Source of the DNA: Flavipsychrobacter sp.
Lineage (GTDB): Bacteria > Bacteroidota > Bacteroidia > Chitinophagales > Chitinophagaceae
Direction of reading: 5' to 3'
Assembly: GCA_031292525.1 (NCBI GenBank)
Contig: JARLGY010000036.1
Coordinates: forward strand, 1-64,000
DNA length: 64,000 nt
The notes under the pieces are model-generated. The model searched no databases, was not told the origin of the DNA, and saw only the letters and a list, made by a program, of their open reading frames with translations. Each line of letters begins with the position of its first letter. Position 1 is the stretch's first letter. The translations under genes and the position numbers were made by a program. Below are positions 7,789 through 17,627 of the stretch, piece after piece.

Positions 7789-8754
7789 ATGAAAGCAATA
7801 AGAATTAATGAATTTGGTGGACCTGAAGTAATGAAACTGGAAGAGGTAGCTCGCCCTGTGCCTGCAGCCGATGAAATACTGGTAAAAGTGTACGCCACTA
7901 GCGTAAACCCTGCCGACTATGTCATCCGTAAGGGAGGTAACAATTTTTTGAGACCATACCTTAAATTGCCTATGCCCCTGGGTTTAGATGCAGCTGGCAT
8001 AGTAGAAGAAGTAGGCAATGAGGTAACCACTTTCAAAACTGGTGATAAAGTGTATGGTATTCCTAATTTCCTGGATGGGGGCTATACCGAATACCTGGCT
8101 GCAAAAGCAAACAAGTTTGCGTTAATGCCTCATAGGAGCACTTTCAATGAAGCCGGTGCCATCCCGTCATGTGCACTAATAGCCTGGAATGGTATTGTCA
8201 TTACCGGTAAGGCGCAGCCGGGTCAGCGCGTGCTTATTCATGGTGCGGCAGGAGGTGTAGGTAGCCTGGCTGTGCAGTTTGCCAAGGCAAAAGGTGCGTA
8301 TGTGATAGGCACAGCATCGGCAAATAATGCTGACTTTTTGAAGAGCATAGGCGCCGATGAGGTGATAGACTATAAGAACCAAAAGTTTGAGGACCTGCTG
8401 CACGATATAGATGTGGTGTTCAATGCGTCTCCCGTTCGCGATAGCGAGATGAGGTTGAAGTCTGTAGATGTATTGAAGGAAGGTGGTATTTTTGTATGCA
8501 CGCAGCTGGATAGCCCATTTAGCGAAGATTTCCTGAAGGCACTTGCAGAAAAGAATGCTACTACAACATTTATTGGTAGTCCTTTTGACCGTTCTGAAGC
8601 CCTGGGCGAGATTGCAAAGCTCATTGACGATGGTAAAGTGAAGGTAATTATCAGCAAGATATATTCCCTTGCAGAGGTGGCCGAGGCACATCGTGAAAGC
8701 GAAACGAACCATGTGCGTGGCAAATTGGTTTTGGAAGTGAGAAAGGAAAATTAA
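7789..8754 (+). CDS. Zinc-independent quinone-oxidoreductase-like MDR dehydrogenase
   Basis: Medium-chain dehydrogenase/reductase of about 321 residues, NADPH-dependent. GroES-like N-terminal half with the SVNPADYVIRKG motif; Rossmann half with HGAAGGVGSLAVQFAK, the AxxGxxG dinucleotide signature. Structural and catalytic zinc cysteines of classical alcohol dehydrogenases are absent, so it belongs with the quinone oxidoreductase (QOR/YhdH-like) branch. The ATG at 7789 is chosen because it opens the conserved MKAIRINEFGGPEV start; a longer TTG form at 7765 is unlikely. The AraC gene begins 5 bp after its stop, so regulator and enzyme are probably one operon. Substrate unknown. Confidence 0.87.
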   Translation: MKAIRINEFGGPEVMKLEEVARPVPAADEILVKVYATSVNPADYVIRKGGNNFLRPYLKLPMPLGLDAAGIVEEVGNEVTTFKTGDKVYGIPNFLDGGYTEYLAAKANKFALMPHRSTFNEAGAIPSCALIAWNGIVITGKAQPGQRVLIHGAAGGVGSLAVQFAKAKGAYVIGTASANNADFLKSIGADEVIDYKNQKFEDLLHDIDVVFNASPVRDSEMRLKSVDVLKEGGIFVCTQLDSPFSEDFLKALAEKNATTTFIGSPFDRSEALGEIAKLIDDGKVKVIISKIYSLAEVAEAHRESETNHVRGKLVLEVRKEN

Positions 8755-8759
8755 AACCC

Positions 8760-9677
8760 ATGAAGCATTTTAAAACGATAAGTGAATTTCTGCAACATGC
8801 CCGGTTACCGGCACCGCAACATCCGTTGGTGAGTGTGTACAAGCTGGAGCCCGTGAGGCGCGTGCAAAGCAGGGAGTCTATGACCTGGGCATATGATTTT
8901 TACTGTGTCGCTATAAAAAGAGTTTCGGGTTCCCAAAATGTAAAAGTAAAGTACGGGCAAAAGCAGTACGACTACGATAGCGGCATCATGTCCTTCGTAT
9001 CGCCCAACCAGGTGTTAGGCGTTACTGTTGATAATACTGTTGAAATAATAGAACAATCAGGATGGATATTGCTTGTCCATCCTGATTTTTTATGGAATAC
9101 GCCTTTAGCCAAAACTATAAAGCAATATGATTTTTGGGGCTATTCAGTAAATGAGGCCCTGTTCTTATCTGAAAAAGAAGAAGAAATATTGATCAGTATT
9201 CTCCGGAACATTGAGCACGAGTGCCAATCCAATATAGACAAGTTCAGCAAACAGATCATTATTGCACAGCTGGAGAGTTTCTTCAGTTATTCCGAACGGT
9301 TTTATCATCGCCAGTTCCTTACGCGTGAAAAAGCCAACCACCAAATACTTGACCGCCTGGAAACACTGCTCATTGATTATTTTAACAGCGATGATCTGGT
9401 AAATAAAGGTTTACCTACTGTTCAGTATATTGCGAGACAACTGCATCTTTCCCCAAAGTATTTAAGCGACTTACTACGAGTGCTAACAGAGAAAACCGCC
9501 CAACAACACATTCACGATAAACTAATAGAAAAAGCCAAGGAAAAATTATCTATTACCAACCTTTCAATAAGTGAAATTGCCTATGAGTTAGGTTTTAAAC
9601 ACCTGCAATCTTTTAGTAAATTGTTCAAGATCAAAACAAACCAGTCTCCTTTAGATTTCAGGCAATCTTTCAATTAA
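8760..9677 (+). CDS. AraC-family transcriptional regulator
   Basis: The 305-residue protein has an N-terminal cupin-like sensory region and a C-terminal pair of helix-turn-helix units (about residues 215-303): QYIARQLHLSPKYLSDLL and ISEIAYELGFKHLQSFSKLF, with the standard closing SPLDFRQ. It lies 5 bp downstream of the MDR oxidoreductase and is translationally linked to it, so it most likely controls that gene. The ligand is not evident. Confidence 0.9.
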   Translation: MKHFKTISEFLQHARLPAPQHPLVSVYKLEPVRRVQSRESMTWAYDFYCVAIKRVSGSQNVKVKYGQKQYDYDSGIMSFVSPNQVLGVTVDNTVEIIEQSGWILLVHPDFLWNTPLAKTIKQYDFWGYSVNEALFLSEKEEEILISILRNIEHECQSNIDKFSKQIIIAQLESFFSYSERFYHRQFLTREKANHQILDRLETLLIDYFNSDDLVNKGLPTVQYIARQLHLSPKYLSDLLRVLTEKTAQQHIHDKLIEKAKEKLSITNLSISEIAYELGFKHLQSFSKLFKIKTNQSPLDFRQSFN

Positions 9678-9787
9678 GAGATATATGTGATCTACATGCC
9701 AGTTCACCAGTCAAATATACTTGTAGCCCAGATTGCATAGCCCGCTGTCATGGTTGCATCAGTAAACTACACAGTTGAAAGCAGGGG

Positions 9788-9990
9788 TTAAGACCATTCG
9801 CTATTCTTCGCGTTCACCCCCACATATATTCTATCTACTTCGCTATCGTTTTTAGTTTGATTCAATAACGCAGTAGTTTTTATACCTTCGGGTAACCCTA
9901 CCAATATACTGTTTACATTTTCTGTGCGTCAGCTGCAATGTTTTATTGTGGTTGTTGAGCCAGGTATTCCGTAATGAATTTTTAGAAAGC
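9788..9990 (-). pseudogene. Decayed 3' end of an unidentified gene
   Basis: This 343-bp gap (9678-10020) holds no intact gene. On the minus strand, 9788-9928 reads as a 46-residue protein-like stretch ending in VNAKNSEWS and TAA, with no start codon. Just upstream, in other frames, are KFITEYLAQQPQ and NIAADAQK, each cut by a stop. Joined with frameshifts, they look like one eroded C-terminus. I do not recognise the family. Chance cannot be excluded at this length. Confidence 0.35.
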
Positions 9991-10020
9991 AATACTTATA
10001 GTAAAATTATTTATTGGTAT

Positions 10021-12993
10021 ATGGATAGAATAATAAAACTTCATTTTCAATGCCTTGTATTACTTGCGGCATCGTTGTTAATGAGCACCCGGGCATCTGC
10101 TACACATATCTTTGGTATAGACTTGTACTATACGTATGTAAGTGGTAATACTTATACCATAAATATGGCAGTGTACGGCGATTGCTCCGCAGCTTCATCA
10201 GTTTTTACTACCCTATATACTGCTACGCCGGAAGTGCAGATAATAAATGGAAACTTCGTAACCCAAACAGTAAACCTGAACCCTATAAGCCCTGAAGGTA
10301 TTGAGGTGACACCGGTTTGTGCCAACGATACCAATAATACTACATGTACCAACGTGACAAATACTGTTCCCGGTGTAAGGAAGTTTACTTATTCAAGGAA
10401 TGTTACACTCAGCGGGCCATCGGCAAACTGGGTGTTTCATTTTGATGGGAATATGGGTGGTAACAGCTCTGCCGGGCGAAGCTCCACTATAACAAATATT
10501 TTAACGGGTGGCTCATCTATCATATCTCTGGATGCACAATTAAATAATGTTACTGCAGCAAATTCATCTTCTGTTTATACCACTATCCCAACACCTTTCT
10601 TTTGCGATAATGTGCCCGCAAACTTTAATCCTGGCGCTGTAGATCCTAACGGGGATAGCTTATCTTTTGCACTTGTACCGGGTATTGATGAAACAACCGG
10701 AAGTGCAGTTAATTATGTATCTCCATACACGGCAACCCAGCCATTGGCAGTTACTCCAGGGTCTTTTATTTTTAATTCATCCACAGGCCAGCTAACCTTT
10801 ACCCCCAATTTGATACAACGATCGTTGGTAGTATATACGGTTTCTGAATACAGGAACGGCATACTTGTAGGCACCAGCCAACGGGAGATGACCGTTGTTA
10901 CATTGGCATGCAACAATACCCCACCAACAGGGCGTATTTCAAACATTAGTGCATCAGGCCCCGGGGTGAATATAATTGACAGTACCCACCTAAGTGCATG
11001 TGGTAATGCAGGCGCGTTCTCATTCCATATCAGTCCGTTAGATTCCACTACTAATGTAACTATTACAGCAGCCGGGGTGCCTGCAGGTGCCACGTTCAAT
11101 GTAAGTAACAACACCACCACTACGGCGCAGGGTATTTTTGCATGGAACACAACAGGGGTGGCAGCGGGTACCTATACGTTTTACATTACCTTCAAGAGCG
11201 ATGCATGTCCGCTTGCCAGCACACAAACTGTGGCCTACAGTGTAATTGTATCTCCTACAGCAACACCTTCTATAGCGATAGCTATAACTGATACCACCAG
11301 CGTATTTTGTGCTGGAGCGCCAATGCACTTTGCCGCAACTGCTACCAATACTGGCACCAATCCATATTACCAGTGGAAAAAGAATGGCATAAATGTAGGT
11401 ACAGACACTACTGTATATACCAATGTAGCTGCGGCAAGTGGAGATGTGATTACTTGTGTACTTACATCTAACGCCCTTTGCTTAACTACCAATACTGCAA
11501 CCAGTAATGCTATAACAGCCCCGGTACATTCTTCAACAATACCCGTTGTTACTATAACAGATAATGCTGGGGCCATTATTTGTTCTGGTACACCTATAAC
11601 CTTTACGGCAAGTGCAATTGATACCGCTACTGCAGCCACTTACCAGTGGGAAAGAAATGGTGTTGCTATATCAGGGGCCACTAACCGTATTTATATAGAT
11701 TATAGTTTAGCCCAGGGAGATACAATTGTTTGCGTTGTGAACAGTAATGCACCTGTTTGCGCTATACCCGGTACGAGCCCTTATATAGCGCCTACTGTTT
11801 TTCCAGCTCCGGATACCACGGTTACAACATCAGGACTTATACATATTTGCCTTGGCGACAGTGTGACATTACAAGCTGCGGGAGTTGGAACCACTTATCA
11901 GTGGCAGAGGAATGGCGTAAATATTAATGGGGCAAATGCAACTACATACACTGTACATAGTACAGGCAATTATGCAGTCTATGTTTCAAATACTTATGGC
12001 TGTGCTGTTACTTCATCAGTTGTTCCTGTTACCATATCTCCTGTACCACCGGCACTACTCTCCAATATAGGTGGATACCTAAATATTTGTACAAACGACA
12101 GCCTGCTGCTTGGTGCTCCAGTTAGTTATACATACAGTTATGTCTATCAGTGGTACTGGGATGGTAACGTAATAAATGGTGCAACAAGTGCAGAATATAC
12201 CACAAGGACGGCGGGTGCATATCAGGTGACTGTGTCAGACAATCAATGCTTAAGTAAGTCGAATATTCTTACCGTAACCACAATACAGGCGCCTGTAGAT
12301 ACGCTGCTTTCTTATGGCCAAACCGTTATTTGCCCTGGAGGAGTAACCGGTGTTACCTTAGCAGGTGGCACTGCCAGCAATCCGGAATCTTACCTGTGGT
12401 ATAGAAACGGAACACCTATTCAGTCGGCTACAAGATCCAGTTACCTGGCACCAACAGTTGGTACCTATACTTTAAAAATAACCGACACTACAAATGGCTG
12501 CTCCTCTTATAGCAAGCCTGTATCTGTAACTTCTGGTACTATACCAGATCCGTCTATTTCATATGAATGGCCCTCATTTCAAACAGGTTTATTCAGCAAT
12601 TATCAATGGTACTATAATAATGTACCAATAACAGGTGCCACATCGGTAAACTACGCACCTACACAAAGTGGCGTGTACACAGTAATGGTTACAGACGCTA
12701 ACGGATGTATTGGTACATCTGCCAATTATTACTTTGCATATAGCGGCGTGGGTAACGTGTCTCTTACGGGCAGTGATGTAAGAATATATCCTAACCCCGC
12801 TAATGACATTGTTTATATAAATGCACCTGTGGCAGTAAACGCAGCTTTGTATGCAATGGACAGCAGGCTGATACAGAATGGGAAAAGCATAAAGCAACTG
12901 GATATTTCAGAACTTGCAAGCGGTGTTTACATGATAACGATAACCGACGAAAATAATATGGTTATCAAAAAAGATAAGCTGGTGAAGAATTAG
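10021..12993 (+). CDS. T9SS-exported multi-Ig-repeat surface protein
   Basis: The 990-residue product starts at the ATG that opens a clear signal peptide (MDRIIKLHFQCLVLLAASLL, Ala-rich cleavage site near ASATH). The N-terminal THIFGIDLYYTYVSGNTYTI region resembles the ATHIxGGELYY-type beta domain of many large Bacteroidota surface proteins. From about residue 430 there are six Ig-like repeats with YQWKKNG, YQWERNG, YQWQRNG, YQWYWDG, YLWYRNG and YQWYYNN cores. The C-terminus is a type A T9SS sorting domain (IYPNPANDIVYI, then ASGVYMITITDENN and KKDKLVKN). It is inferred to be a cell-surface adhesin or released protein. Longer non-ATG starts would bury the signal peptide and were rejected. Confidence 0.9.
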   Translation: MDRIIKLHFQCLVLLAASLLMSTRASATHIFGIDLYYTYVSGNTYTINMAVYGDCSAASSVFTTLYTATPEVQIINGNFVTQTVNLNPISPEGIEVTPVCANDTNNTTCTNVTNTVPGVRKFTYSRNVTLSGPSANWVFHFDGNMGGNSSAGRSSTITNILTGGSSIISLDAQLNNVTAANSSSVYTTIPTPFFCDNVPANFNPGAVDPNGDSLSFALVPGIDETTGSAVNYVSPYTATQPLAVTPGSFIFNSSTGQLTFTPNLIQRSLVVYTVSEYRNGILVGTSQREMTVVTLACNNTPPTGRISNISASGPGVNIIDSTHLSACGNAGAFSFHISPLDSTTNVTITAAGVPAGATFNVSNNTTTTAQGIFAWNTTGVAAGTYTFYITFKSDACPLASTQTVAYSVIVSPTATPSIAIAITDTTSVFCAGAPMHFAATATNTGTNPYYQWKKNGINVGTDTTVYTNVAAASGDVITCVLTSNALCLTTNTATSNAITAPVHSSTIPVVTITDNAGAIICSGTPITFTASAIDTATAATYQWERNGVAISGATNRIYIDYSLAQGDTIVCVVNSNAPVCAIPGTSPYIAPTVFPAPDTTVTTSGLIHICLGDSVTLQAAGVGTTYQWQRNGVNINGANATTYTVHSTGNYAVYVSNTYGCAVTSSVVPVTISPVPPALLSNIGGYLNICTNDSLLLGAPVSYTYSYVYQWYWDGNVINGATSAEYTTRTAGAYQVTVSDNQCLSKSNILTVTTIQAPVDTLLSYGQTVICPGGVTGVTLAGGTASNPESYLWYRNGTPIQSATRSSYLAPTVGTYTLKITDTTNGCSSYSKPVSVTSGTIPDPSISYEWPSFQTGLFSNYQWYYNNVPITGATSVNYAPTQSGVYTVMVTDANGCIGTSANYYFAYSGVGNVSLTGSDVRIYPNPANDIVYINAPVAVNAALYAMDSRLIQNGKSIKQLDISELASGVYMITITDENNMVIKKDKLVKN

Positions 12994-13033
12994 CAATTGA
13001 TAAAGAGAGAAAAGGAATAAAGCCAATACTGTA

Positions 13034-13072
13034 GCGCTTTTCGTGTATGTAAACAATACAAACGAAAAGCGC
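13034..13072. repeat. Inverted repeat after the Ig-repeat gene
   Basis: Perfect 11-bp arms GCGCTTTTCGT and ACGAAAAGCGC are separated by 17 nt. There is no U-tract, so it is a possible but weak terminator between the convergent Ig-repeat and DoxX genes. Confidence 0.5.
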
Positions 13073-13121
13073 CCATGCGACGACCATAATTTTCAGAGTA
13101 CTAAGGAATAACGTCAGCTTA

Positions 13122-13493
13122 CTATTTCTTGCTACTAAAAAGTCTGCTTCCTAGTTCAGGGAAGCGGAGGAGTGCAGTTATCCATATCAGACTTTCAAGT
13201 ACTACAGGTACCATAACATTGTCGTTATGCTCTAAGTGCGTGGCGATAGCGCCACCCATATAAGCTGCCAATAGCAAAGTACCGACGATACCTGTGCGTG
13301 GGATAATAAAAATGACGGCTGACAAAATTTCGATAGTGGCTATAATTTTTATGGTGCTTGCGGTAATGCCCCATGTGGCAGCTTTGGCCAACATTTCTGG
13401 AGCAAGTGTAAACTTCATAATACCGCTGCCAATAAATGCAAAAGCCAGCAATGCAGTAAGTAACCAGCCAATAATTTTTCTTGTCTTAGACAT
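13122..13493 (-). CDS. DoxX-like small integral membrane protein
   Basis: A 123-residue protein with four predicted membrane helices and the DoxX-type opening IIGWLLTALLAFAFIGSGIMKF, followed by GITASTIKIIATIEILSAV and TGIVGTLLLAAYMGGAIATH. ATG at 13493 is used; the upstream in-frame TTG at 13511 adds six poorly supported residues. Function of the family in this phylum is unknown; some DoxX members take part in redox or stress responses. It stands alone between convergent and divergent neighbours. Confidence 0.8.
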   Translation of the reverse strand: MSKTRKIIGWLLTALLAFAFIGSGIMKFTLAPEMLAKAATWGITASTIKIIATIEILSAVIFIIPRTGIVGTLLLAAYMGGAIATHLEHNDNVMVPVVLESLIWITALLRFPELGSRLFSSKK

Positions 13494-13624
13494 GATAACT
13501 GTTTTATACAAACAAAGTAAGTAATAAAAATAAATAATGCAATTGATGCCCCTGCTATTGAAAATGAAGGAATAGAAATGGCTGCCGATACAATAACAAC
13601 TATATTACATGACAAAAGCGTGCT

Positions 13625-14032
13625 ATGGCAAAACTTATACTTATTGTATTGTTTGTGTGGTTGGGAATGAATGCTGCTCTTGCGCAGGTAAAAGTGGATC
13701 AATACCAGGAAGTAGCGCTTACAGGCATTCTGAAATATGAACCATTGAGGCCGCAGGTGATTGGTGCCGATACCAGCGTGCCACGTGCTACCTATGTGCT
13801 GCATCTATCACCATCCATCCTGCTTGGCAATGTATCGCTGGACCAGAAGGCAGAAAAGGTATCATACTACAGGGCAGGTATCATTCATATCCCATCGTTT
13901 ATTTCGATAAGGGACCAACTGACTGCGCTGAATGGAAGTAAGGTAGAGATCAGCTGCGTTTTATATACCACTGCGGCAGATGAACAAGCGCCAGTAGTTG
14001 CTGATACGGTATTCTACATTAAAAAGCTGTAA
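13625..14032 (+). CDS. Hypothetical secreted protein
   Basis: 135 residues, with a signal peptide (MAKLILIVLFVWLGMNAALA, cleavage before QV). The mature part, all beta-like, has a VALTGILKYEPLRP segment, then THY-like strands and ends VVADTVFYIKKL. It is faintly reminiscent of DUF4431-type secreted proteins, but this is a weak impression. It is transcribed away from the DoxX gene and convergent with the next gene, only 17 bp away. No function can be given. Confidence 0.65.
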   Translation: MAKLILIVLFVWLGMNAALAQVKVDQYQEVALTGILKYEPLRPQVIGADTSVPRATYVLHLSPSILLGNVSLDQKAEKVSYYRAGIIHIPSFISIRDQLTALNGSKVEISCVLYTTAADEQAPVVADTVFYIKKL

Positions 14033-14049
14033 GGCCGATGAGTGGTATT

Positions 14050-14526
14050 TTACAGTGTTGGCGGGTAGGGTTTGAATATGGTAAGGAAACTATCCAGATC
14101 GTGCCGGTTCTGGATAGGAAATATATACATTTGGTTATCAGCGGGTATTACCACCCAATTTGCACTATCTATCATTTTACTGTTTGTCCATACTGATCTG
14201 ATACCTGTGAAATAGTAAAAGATAGCCGGTTCGGGTATAGTGAAATTCAAACCTTTGGCTTTAATGTAGCCTGTTGGGGGCAATAGCAAAAGTGGCTTTA
14301 CATTGGGCGTTTGGTCGAAGAAACCTTTAACAGCCATTTCAAGCCGATAACTTTCTTTATACCGCGCCTGGTTGCGGTACTCTTCATCCATATAATCTAA
14401 CTGGGCAGGTATGAGGGAGACATCTACCCGTATCACATCGTTTAACCATGCTTTGTTTACCGGCAATTGGAAAAAGAGGACGATGGCTATGATGGCTACA
14501 ATTGACAGTTGTATTTTCTTGCTCAT
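14050..14526 (-). CDS. Hypothetical membrane-anchored periplasmic protein
   Basis: 158 residues with one N-terminal membrane helix (IQLSIVAIIAIVLFFQLPV) and a soluble remainder of unrecognised fold. Its ATG overlaps the stop of the upstream multi-spanning membrane protein by 4 bp (ATGA), so the two are translated together and probably act in one process, likely glycan or lipid-linked sugar handling. No catalytic motif was recognised. Confidence 0.7.
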   Translation of the reverse strand: MSKKIQLSIVAIIAIVLFFQLPVNKAWLNDVIRVDVSLIPAQLDYMDEEYRNQARYKESYRLEMAVKGFFDQTPNVKPLLLLPPTGYIKAKGLNFTIPEPAIFYYFTGIRSVWTNSKMIDSANWVVIPADNQMYIFPIQNRHDLDSFLTIFKPYPPTL

Positions 14527-15971
14527 TTCTTTTTCTTAGTTGAGGGCTTAGGTACAGAAACGGTTTTATTGATTGGATGCTTTTCCTGCAATTGTACAAT
14601 GGGCATTTCCCAATTCTTTAGTGCTGCAGACCAGGATAGCAACAACGGACTATTGCAGAAATACAACAACATAATTGGGAACAGTTTGAACAGCGCTCGT
14701 TTGGTTGTGTTGACCACATCCATCCATGGCAGGATATAGCCGAGTATTGCAAAACCTATGTACAGAGCAAATATGCTATACAGAGCGATTTTCGCCTCTT
14801 CTGTATATCGCCTGTAGCGCACGGCGTCTATAATTGCCACTAAGATAAACAAGTAAGTAAGATAGCCGTAACCGACAAGTGCGTTGGGGTTGAATACAAG
14901 CTGGGTTGTTATCAGTTCCAAGCGCTCTACAAGCCTGCTAAGTTCGCCAAAATGGGTGTTTACCTGCTGGCCCAGATCGAACGTGATAGGCATATAGAAC
15001 TTGAGGTAAACATTCATCCAAATGAAGTAAAAGAATGCAGGTATAGCTATAAAGATTAACGCATTCAAAACTATACGACCCTTAGGTAATTGCGCCTTAT
15101 TTAAATAGTAAATAACAAGAGGCAACAGTAGCACTACGAGTGCAACAGTTTCGGTACGGGTATAGGTGGCTATGCCAAATAAAAGTGCAGAAAAAAAGAA
15201 TGTGCCTATTTTTTTATTGGACACATACTTTGAAAGGAAGTACACTCCATAAAAGAAGAAGATCATATTACTATAGTCGAACAAAATGACGTGGCTGTAT
15301 GAATAAACTTCCCTGATGGCAACGAAGAAAAGTAGCAAAATGCCTGCTATAACACCATGCAGGCTTTGCCTGAACAGACAATATAACCAGGTTGTGAAAC
15401 TTATAGCCAATACCGGTAGCCACATAGCACCGTATGACATGACAAACAGTTTGTAAACTACCTGTAAGCTGGTGAGGTATGGGGGTTTAAGGTAATTGTT
15501 GGTTGTTCCCAGATCTACGCTAAACACTGAATTGAGCATGGTTTGTTCATCTACAGTGTATTTTGCCAGCAGTTCGGGACCTGATAATGTATCGCGAACA
15601 TTGACAGGCGAATAGAAGCAAAGCCATGCGCTTAATACAACCAGGAAACCCAAGAGAATGATGAAAGGATAATCGTAAAGCTGTAAAGGCAAGCTCCACT
15701 TTGTCCATTTAAGTTTGTATTTCCGGGCTATTATTGGTTGGATGTTTAAGAGGAGGGTAGTGATGCAGATAGCTATTGCCACACTTACTGTATTGATACG
15801 TACATACAGCAACTGCAGCAGGAAAGGAATGAACGATGCAACGGCTACACCAATGATGAACGAGAGCGCTATAGTTTTGATCTTGCCCTGTTCTATACCG
15901 AACAGGTGTAGCAGACCACGCCCACAGAAATAATGGGTGATGAGTAGAAATAAGAAACCGGCAATATTCAT
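14523..15971 (-). CDS. Multi-spanning membrane protein, possible GT-C glycosyltransferase
   Basis: 482 residues with about 11-13 hydrophobic helices and a Lys/Pro-rich cytoplasmic tail (PKPSTKKKK). The loop with VNVRDTLSGPELLAKYTVDEQT after the early helices and the general layout resemble GT-C-fold glycosyltransferases using polyprenyl-phosphate sugars, but no clear DD/DE motif of the PMT/ArnT family was found. Start ATG at 15971 opens a hydrophobic segment. It is coupled to the next small membrane protein by a 4-bp overlap. Treat the enzymatic call as tentative. Confidence 0.6.
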   Translation of the reverse strand: MNIAGFLFLLITHYFCGRGLLHLFGIEQGKIKTIALSFIIGVAVASFIPFLLQLLYVRINTVSVAIAICITTLLLNIQPIIARKYKLKWTKWSLPLQLYDYPFIILLGFLVVLSAWLCFYSPVNVRDTLSGPELLAKYTVDEQTMLNSVFSVDLGTTNNYLKPPYLTSLQVVYKLFVMSYGAMWLPVLAISFTTWLYCLFRQSLHGVIAGILLLFFVAIREVYSYSHVILFDYSNMIFFFYGVYFLSKYVSNKKIGTFFFSALLFGIATYTRTETVALVVLLLPLVIYYLNKAQLPKGRIVLNALIFIAIPAFFYFIWMNVYLKFYMPITFDLGQQVNTHFGELSRLVERLELITTQLVFNPNALVGYGYLTYLFILVAIIDAVRYRRYTEEAKIALYSIFALYIGFAILGYILPWMDVVNTTKRALFKLFPIMLLYFCNSPLLLSWSAALKNWEMPIVQLQEKHPINKTVSVPKPSTKKKK

Positions 15972-16063
15972 GTGTTGTATGTGGTAGTTGGTAAGGTTAT
16001 AGATTGTCGTTCAATATAGGTAAAAATCTCATTCGGTGAAACTGTGGACGCGGTTTGAGACAT

Positions 16064-16098
16064 AAAAAAATGAGCTCAAAGAGTGAGCTCATTTTTTT
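16064..16098 (-). terminator. Bidirectional terminator after gltX
   Basis: A7-TGAGCTCA-AAGAG-TGAGCTCA-T7: an 8-bp GC-containing stem extended by seven A-T pairs, giving a U-tract on either strand. It lies 19 bp after the gltX stop. Confidence 0.9.
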
Positions 16099-16117
16099 AT
16101 TAAAGGCTTTGAATGTG

Positions 16118-17620
16118 TTATAGCACTACTAATGCGTTGTTGATCCTTTTTACAGTTTCTTCCTGGCCCAGCAATTCGGCTATCTGAAATACGCCCGGGC
16201 CGTGTTTGCCGCCTACCAGCATTACGCGGAGCGGTAACATTACTTCTCCTTTTTTTATGCCTGCTGCTGCCACGGCATCGTTAAAGTTCTGTTCTAGTGT
16301 AGCGACATCCCATGTGGCGAGGGCTGTAAAGCCTTCCATCCACTGTTTAAAGAATGTTTGTTTGACTTCGTTCCACTTGTCTTTTATGGCTGATTCGTCA
16401 ATAGTTTCGGGTGTAGTGAAAAAGAACGCGCCCTGTGTATAGACATCGGTAAGCAAGTGGCAGCGGTCTTTAATAAGTGTGATGACCTTTGCCAGGTATT
16501 CTGCATTGGCAGTAACCCCCTTTTCTTTTAAAAATGGTACGGCCATTTCTGCCAGTACAGTCACATCAGTATGCATGATCCACTGGGTATTGAACCACTT
16601 GGCTTTTTCAAAGTCGAACTTGGCGCCTGTGGTATGCACACGGTCTATCTGGAATTTCTGCACCAGTTCATCGAGCGTAAATATTTCCTGTTCGCTGCCA
16701 TCGTTCCAGCCCAGTACAGCCAGCATGTTTACAAATGCCTGTGGCAAAAAGCCTATTTCTTTATACCCGGCACTATAGTCGTTGGTTTTAGGGTCTGTCC
16801 AGCCCAGCGGGAATACGGGGAAGCCCAGCCTATCGCCATCACGCTTGCTTAGCTTACCATTACCATCGGGTTTAAGGATAAGCGGGAGGTGTGCCCACAG
16901 GGGCATATCTTGTTCCCAGCCCAGGTATTTCCATAGCAATATATGCACTGGTGCACTGGGCAGCCATTCTTCGCCCCTAAAGGCGTGGGTGATCTTCATC
17001 AGGTAATCATCTACTACTACGGCAAGATGGTAAGTAGGCATACCATCGGCTTTGAGGAGTACCTTATCATCTACCAGGCTGGTATTGAAAGAAAGTTCGC
17101 CGCGTACCATGTCTTCCAGGTACAGGGTTTCGTTTTCGGGCATTTTTATACGTACTACATACGGCACACCCTGTTCCTTCAGTGCAGCTACTTCTTCTGC
17201 AGATAGTGATAGTGAATTACGCATGCTGCCACGTTTTTTAGCATCGTACTGGCCATGGCCATTGCGCATTTGTTCCAGCTCTTCAGCAGTGTCAAAGGCA
17301 TAGTAGGCATTGCCTTCATCTACCAGCTTTTGGGCATATTGCAGGTACATAGGCTTGCGCTCGCTTTGGCGGTAAGGAGCATACGGACCGCCGTGAGTTG
17401 GGCTCTCGTCTGGCTCCAAACCGCACCACTTCAGGCAATCGTAAATATATTGTTCAGCGCCGGGTACATAGCGGCTCTGGTCTGTGTCTTCTATACGGAG
17501 TATAAATTCACCGCCATGATGTTTGGCGAACAGGTAATTGTATAAAACAGTGCGTACCCCGCCCAGGTGGAGGGCGCCGGTAGGGCTGGGGGCAAAACGA
17601 ACGCGGACTTTTTTGCTCAT
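16118..17620 (-). CDS. gltX: Glutamate--tRNA ligase
   Basis: Charges tRNA-Glu. The 500-residue length is typical. The class I HIGH-type motif is PTGALHLGG (residues 13-21) and the KMSKS-type motif is GKLSKRDGD near residue 255, with PSAPVHILLWKYLGW and a C-terminal anticodon-binding region. ATG at 17620 starts MSKKVRVRFAPSP, the family's usual beginning; the extra residues of a longer frame were rejected. A TAnnTTTG box lies 7 nt upstream. Single-gene transcription unit ended by a strong terminator. Confidence 0.96.
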   Translation of the reverse strand: MSKKVRVRFAPSPTGALHLGGVRTVLYNYLFAKHHGGEFILRIEDTDQSRYVPGAEQYIYDCLKWCGLEPDESPTHGGPYAPYRQSERKPMYLQYAQKLVDEGNAYYAFDTAEELEQMRNGHGQYDAKKRGSMRNSLSLSAEEVAALKEQGVPYVVRIKMPENETLYLEDMVRGELSFNTSLVDDKVLLKADGMPTYHLAVVVDDYLMKITHAFRGEEWLPSAPVHILLWKYLGWEQDMPLWAHLPLILKPDGNGKLSKRDGDRLGFPVFPLGWTDPKTNDYSAGYKEIGFLPQAFVNMLAVLGWNDGSEQEIFTLDELVQKFQIDRVHTTGAKFDFEKAKWFNTQWIMHTDVTVLAEMAVPFLKEKGVTANAEYLAKVITLIKDRCHLLTDVYTQGAFFFTTPETIDESAIKDKWNEVKQTFFKQWMEGFTALATWDVATLEQNFNDAVAAAGIKKGEVMLPLRVMLVGGKHGPGVFQIAELLGQEETVKRINNALVVL

Positions 17621-17627
17621 AAGGCTG

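Noticed and set aside
9946-10020. Upstream TTG start for the second Ig-repeat gene
   Set aside because: Would place 25 residues ahead of a clean signal peptide.
16064-16098. TGAGCTCA repeat as an operator for a regulator
   Set aside because: Position right after gltX with A7/T7 flanks fits a terminator.
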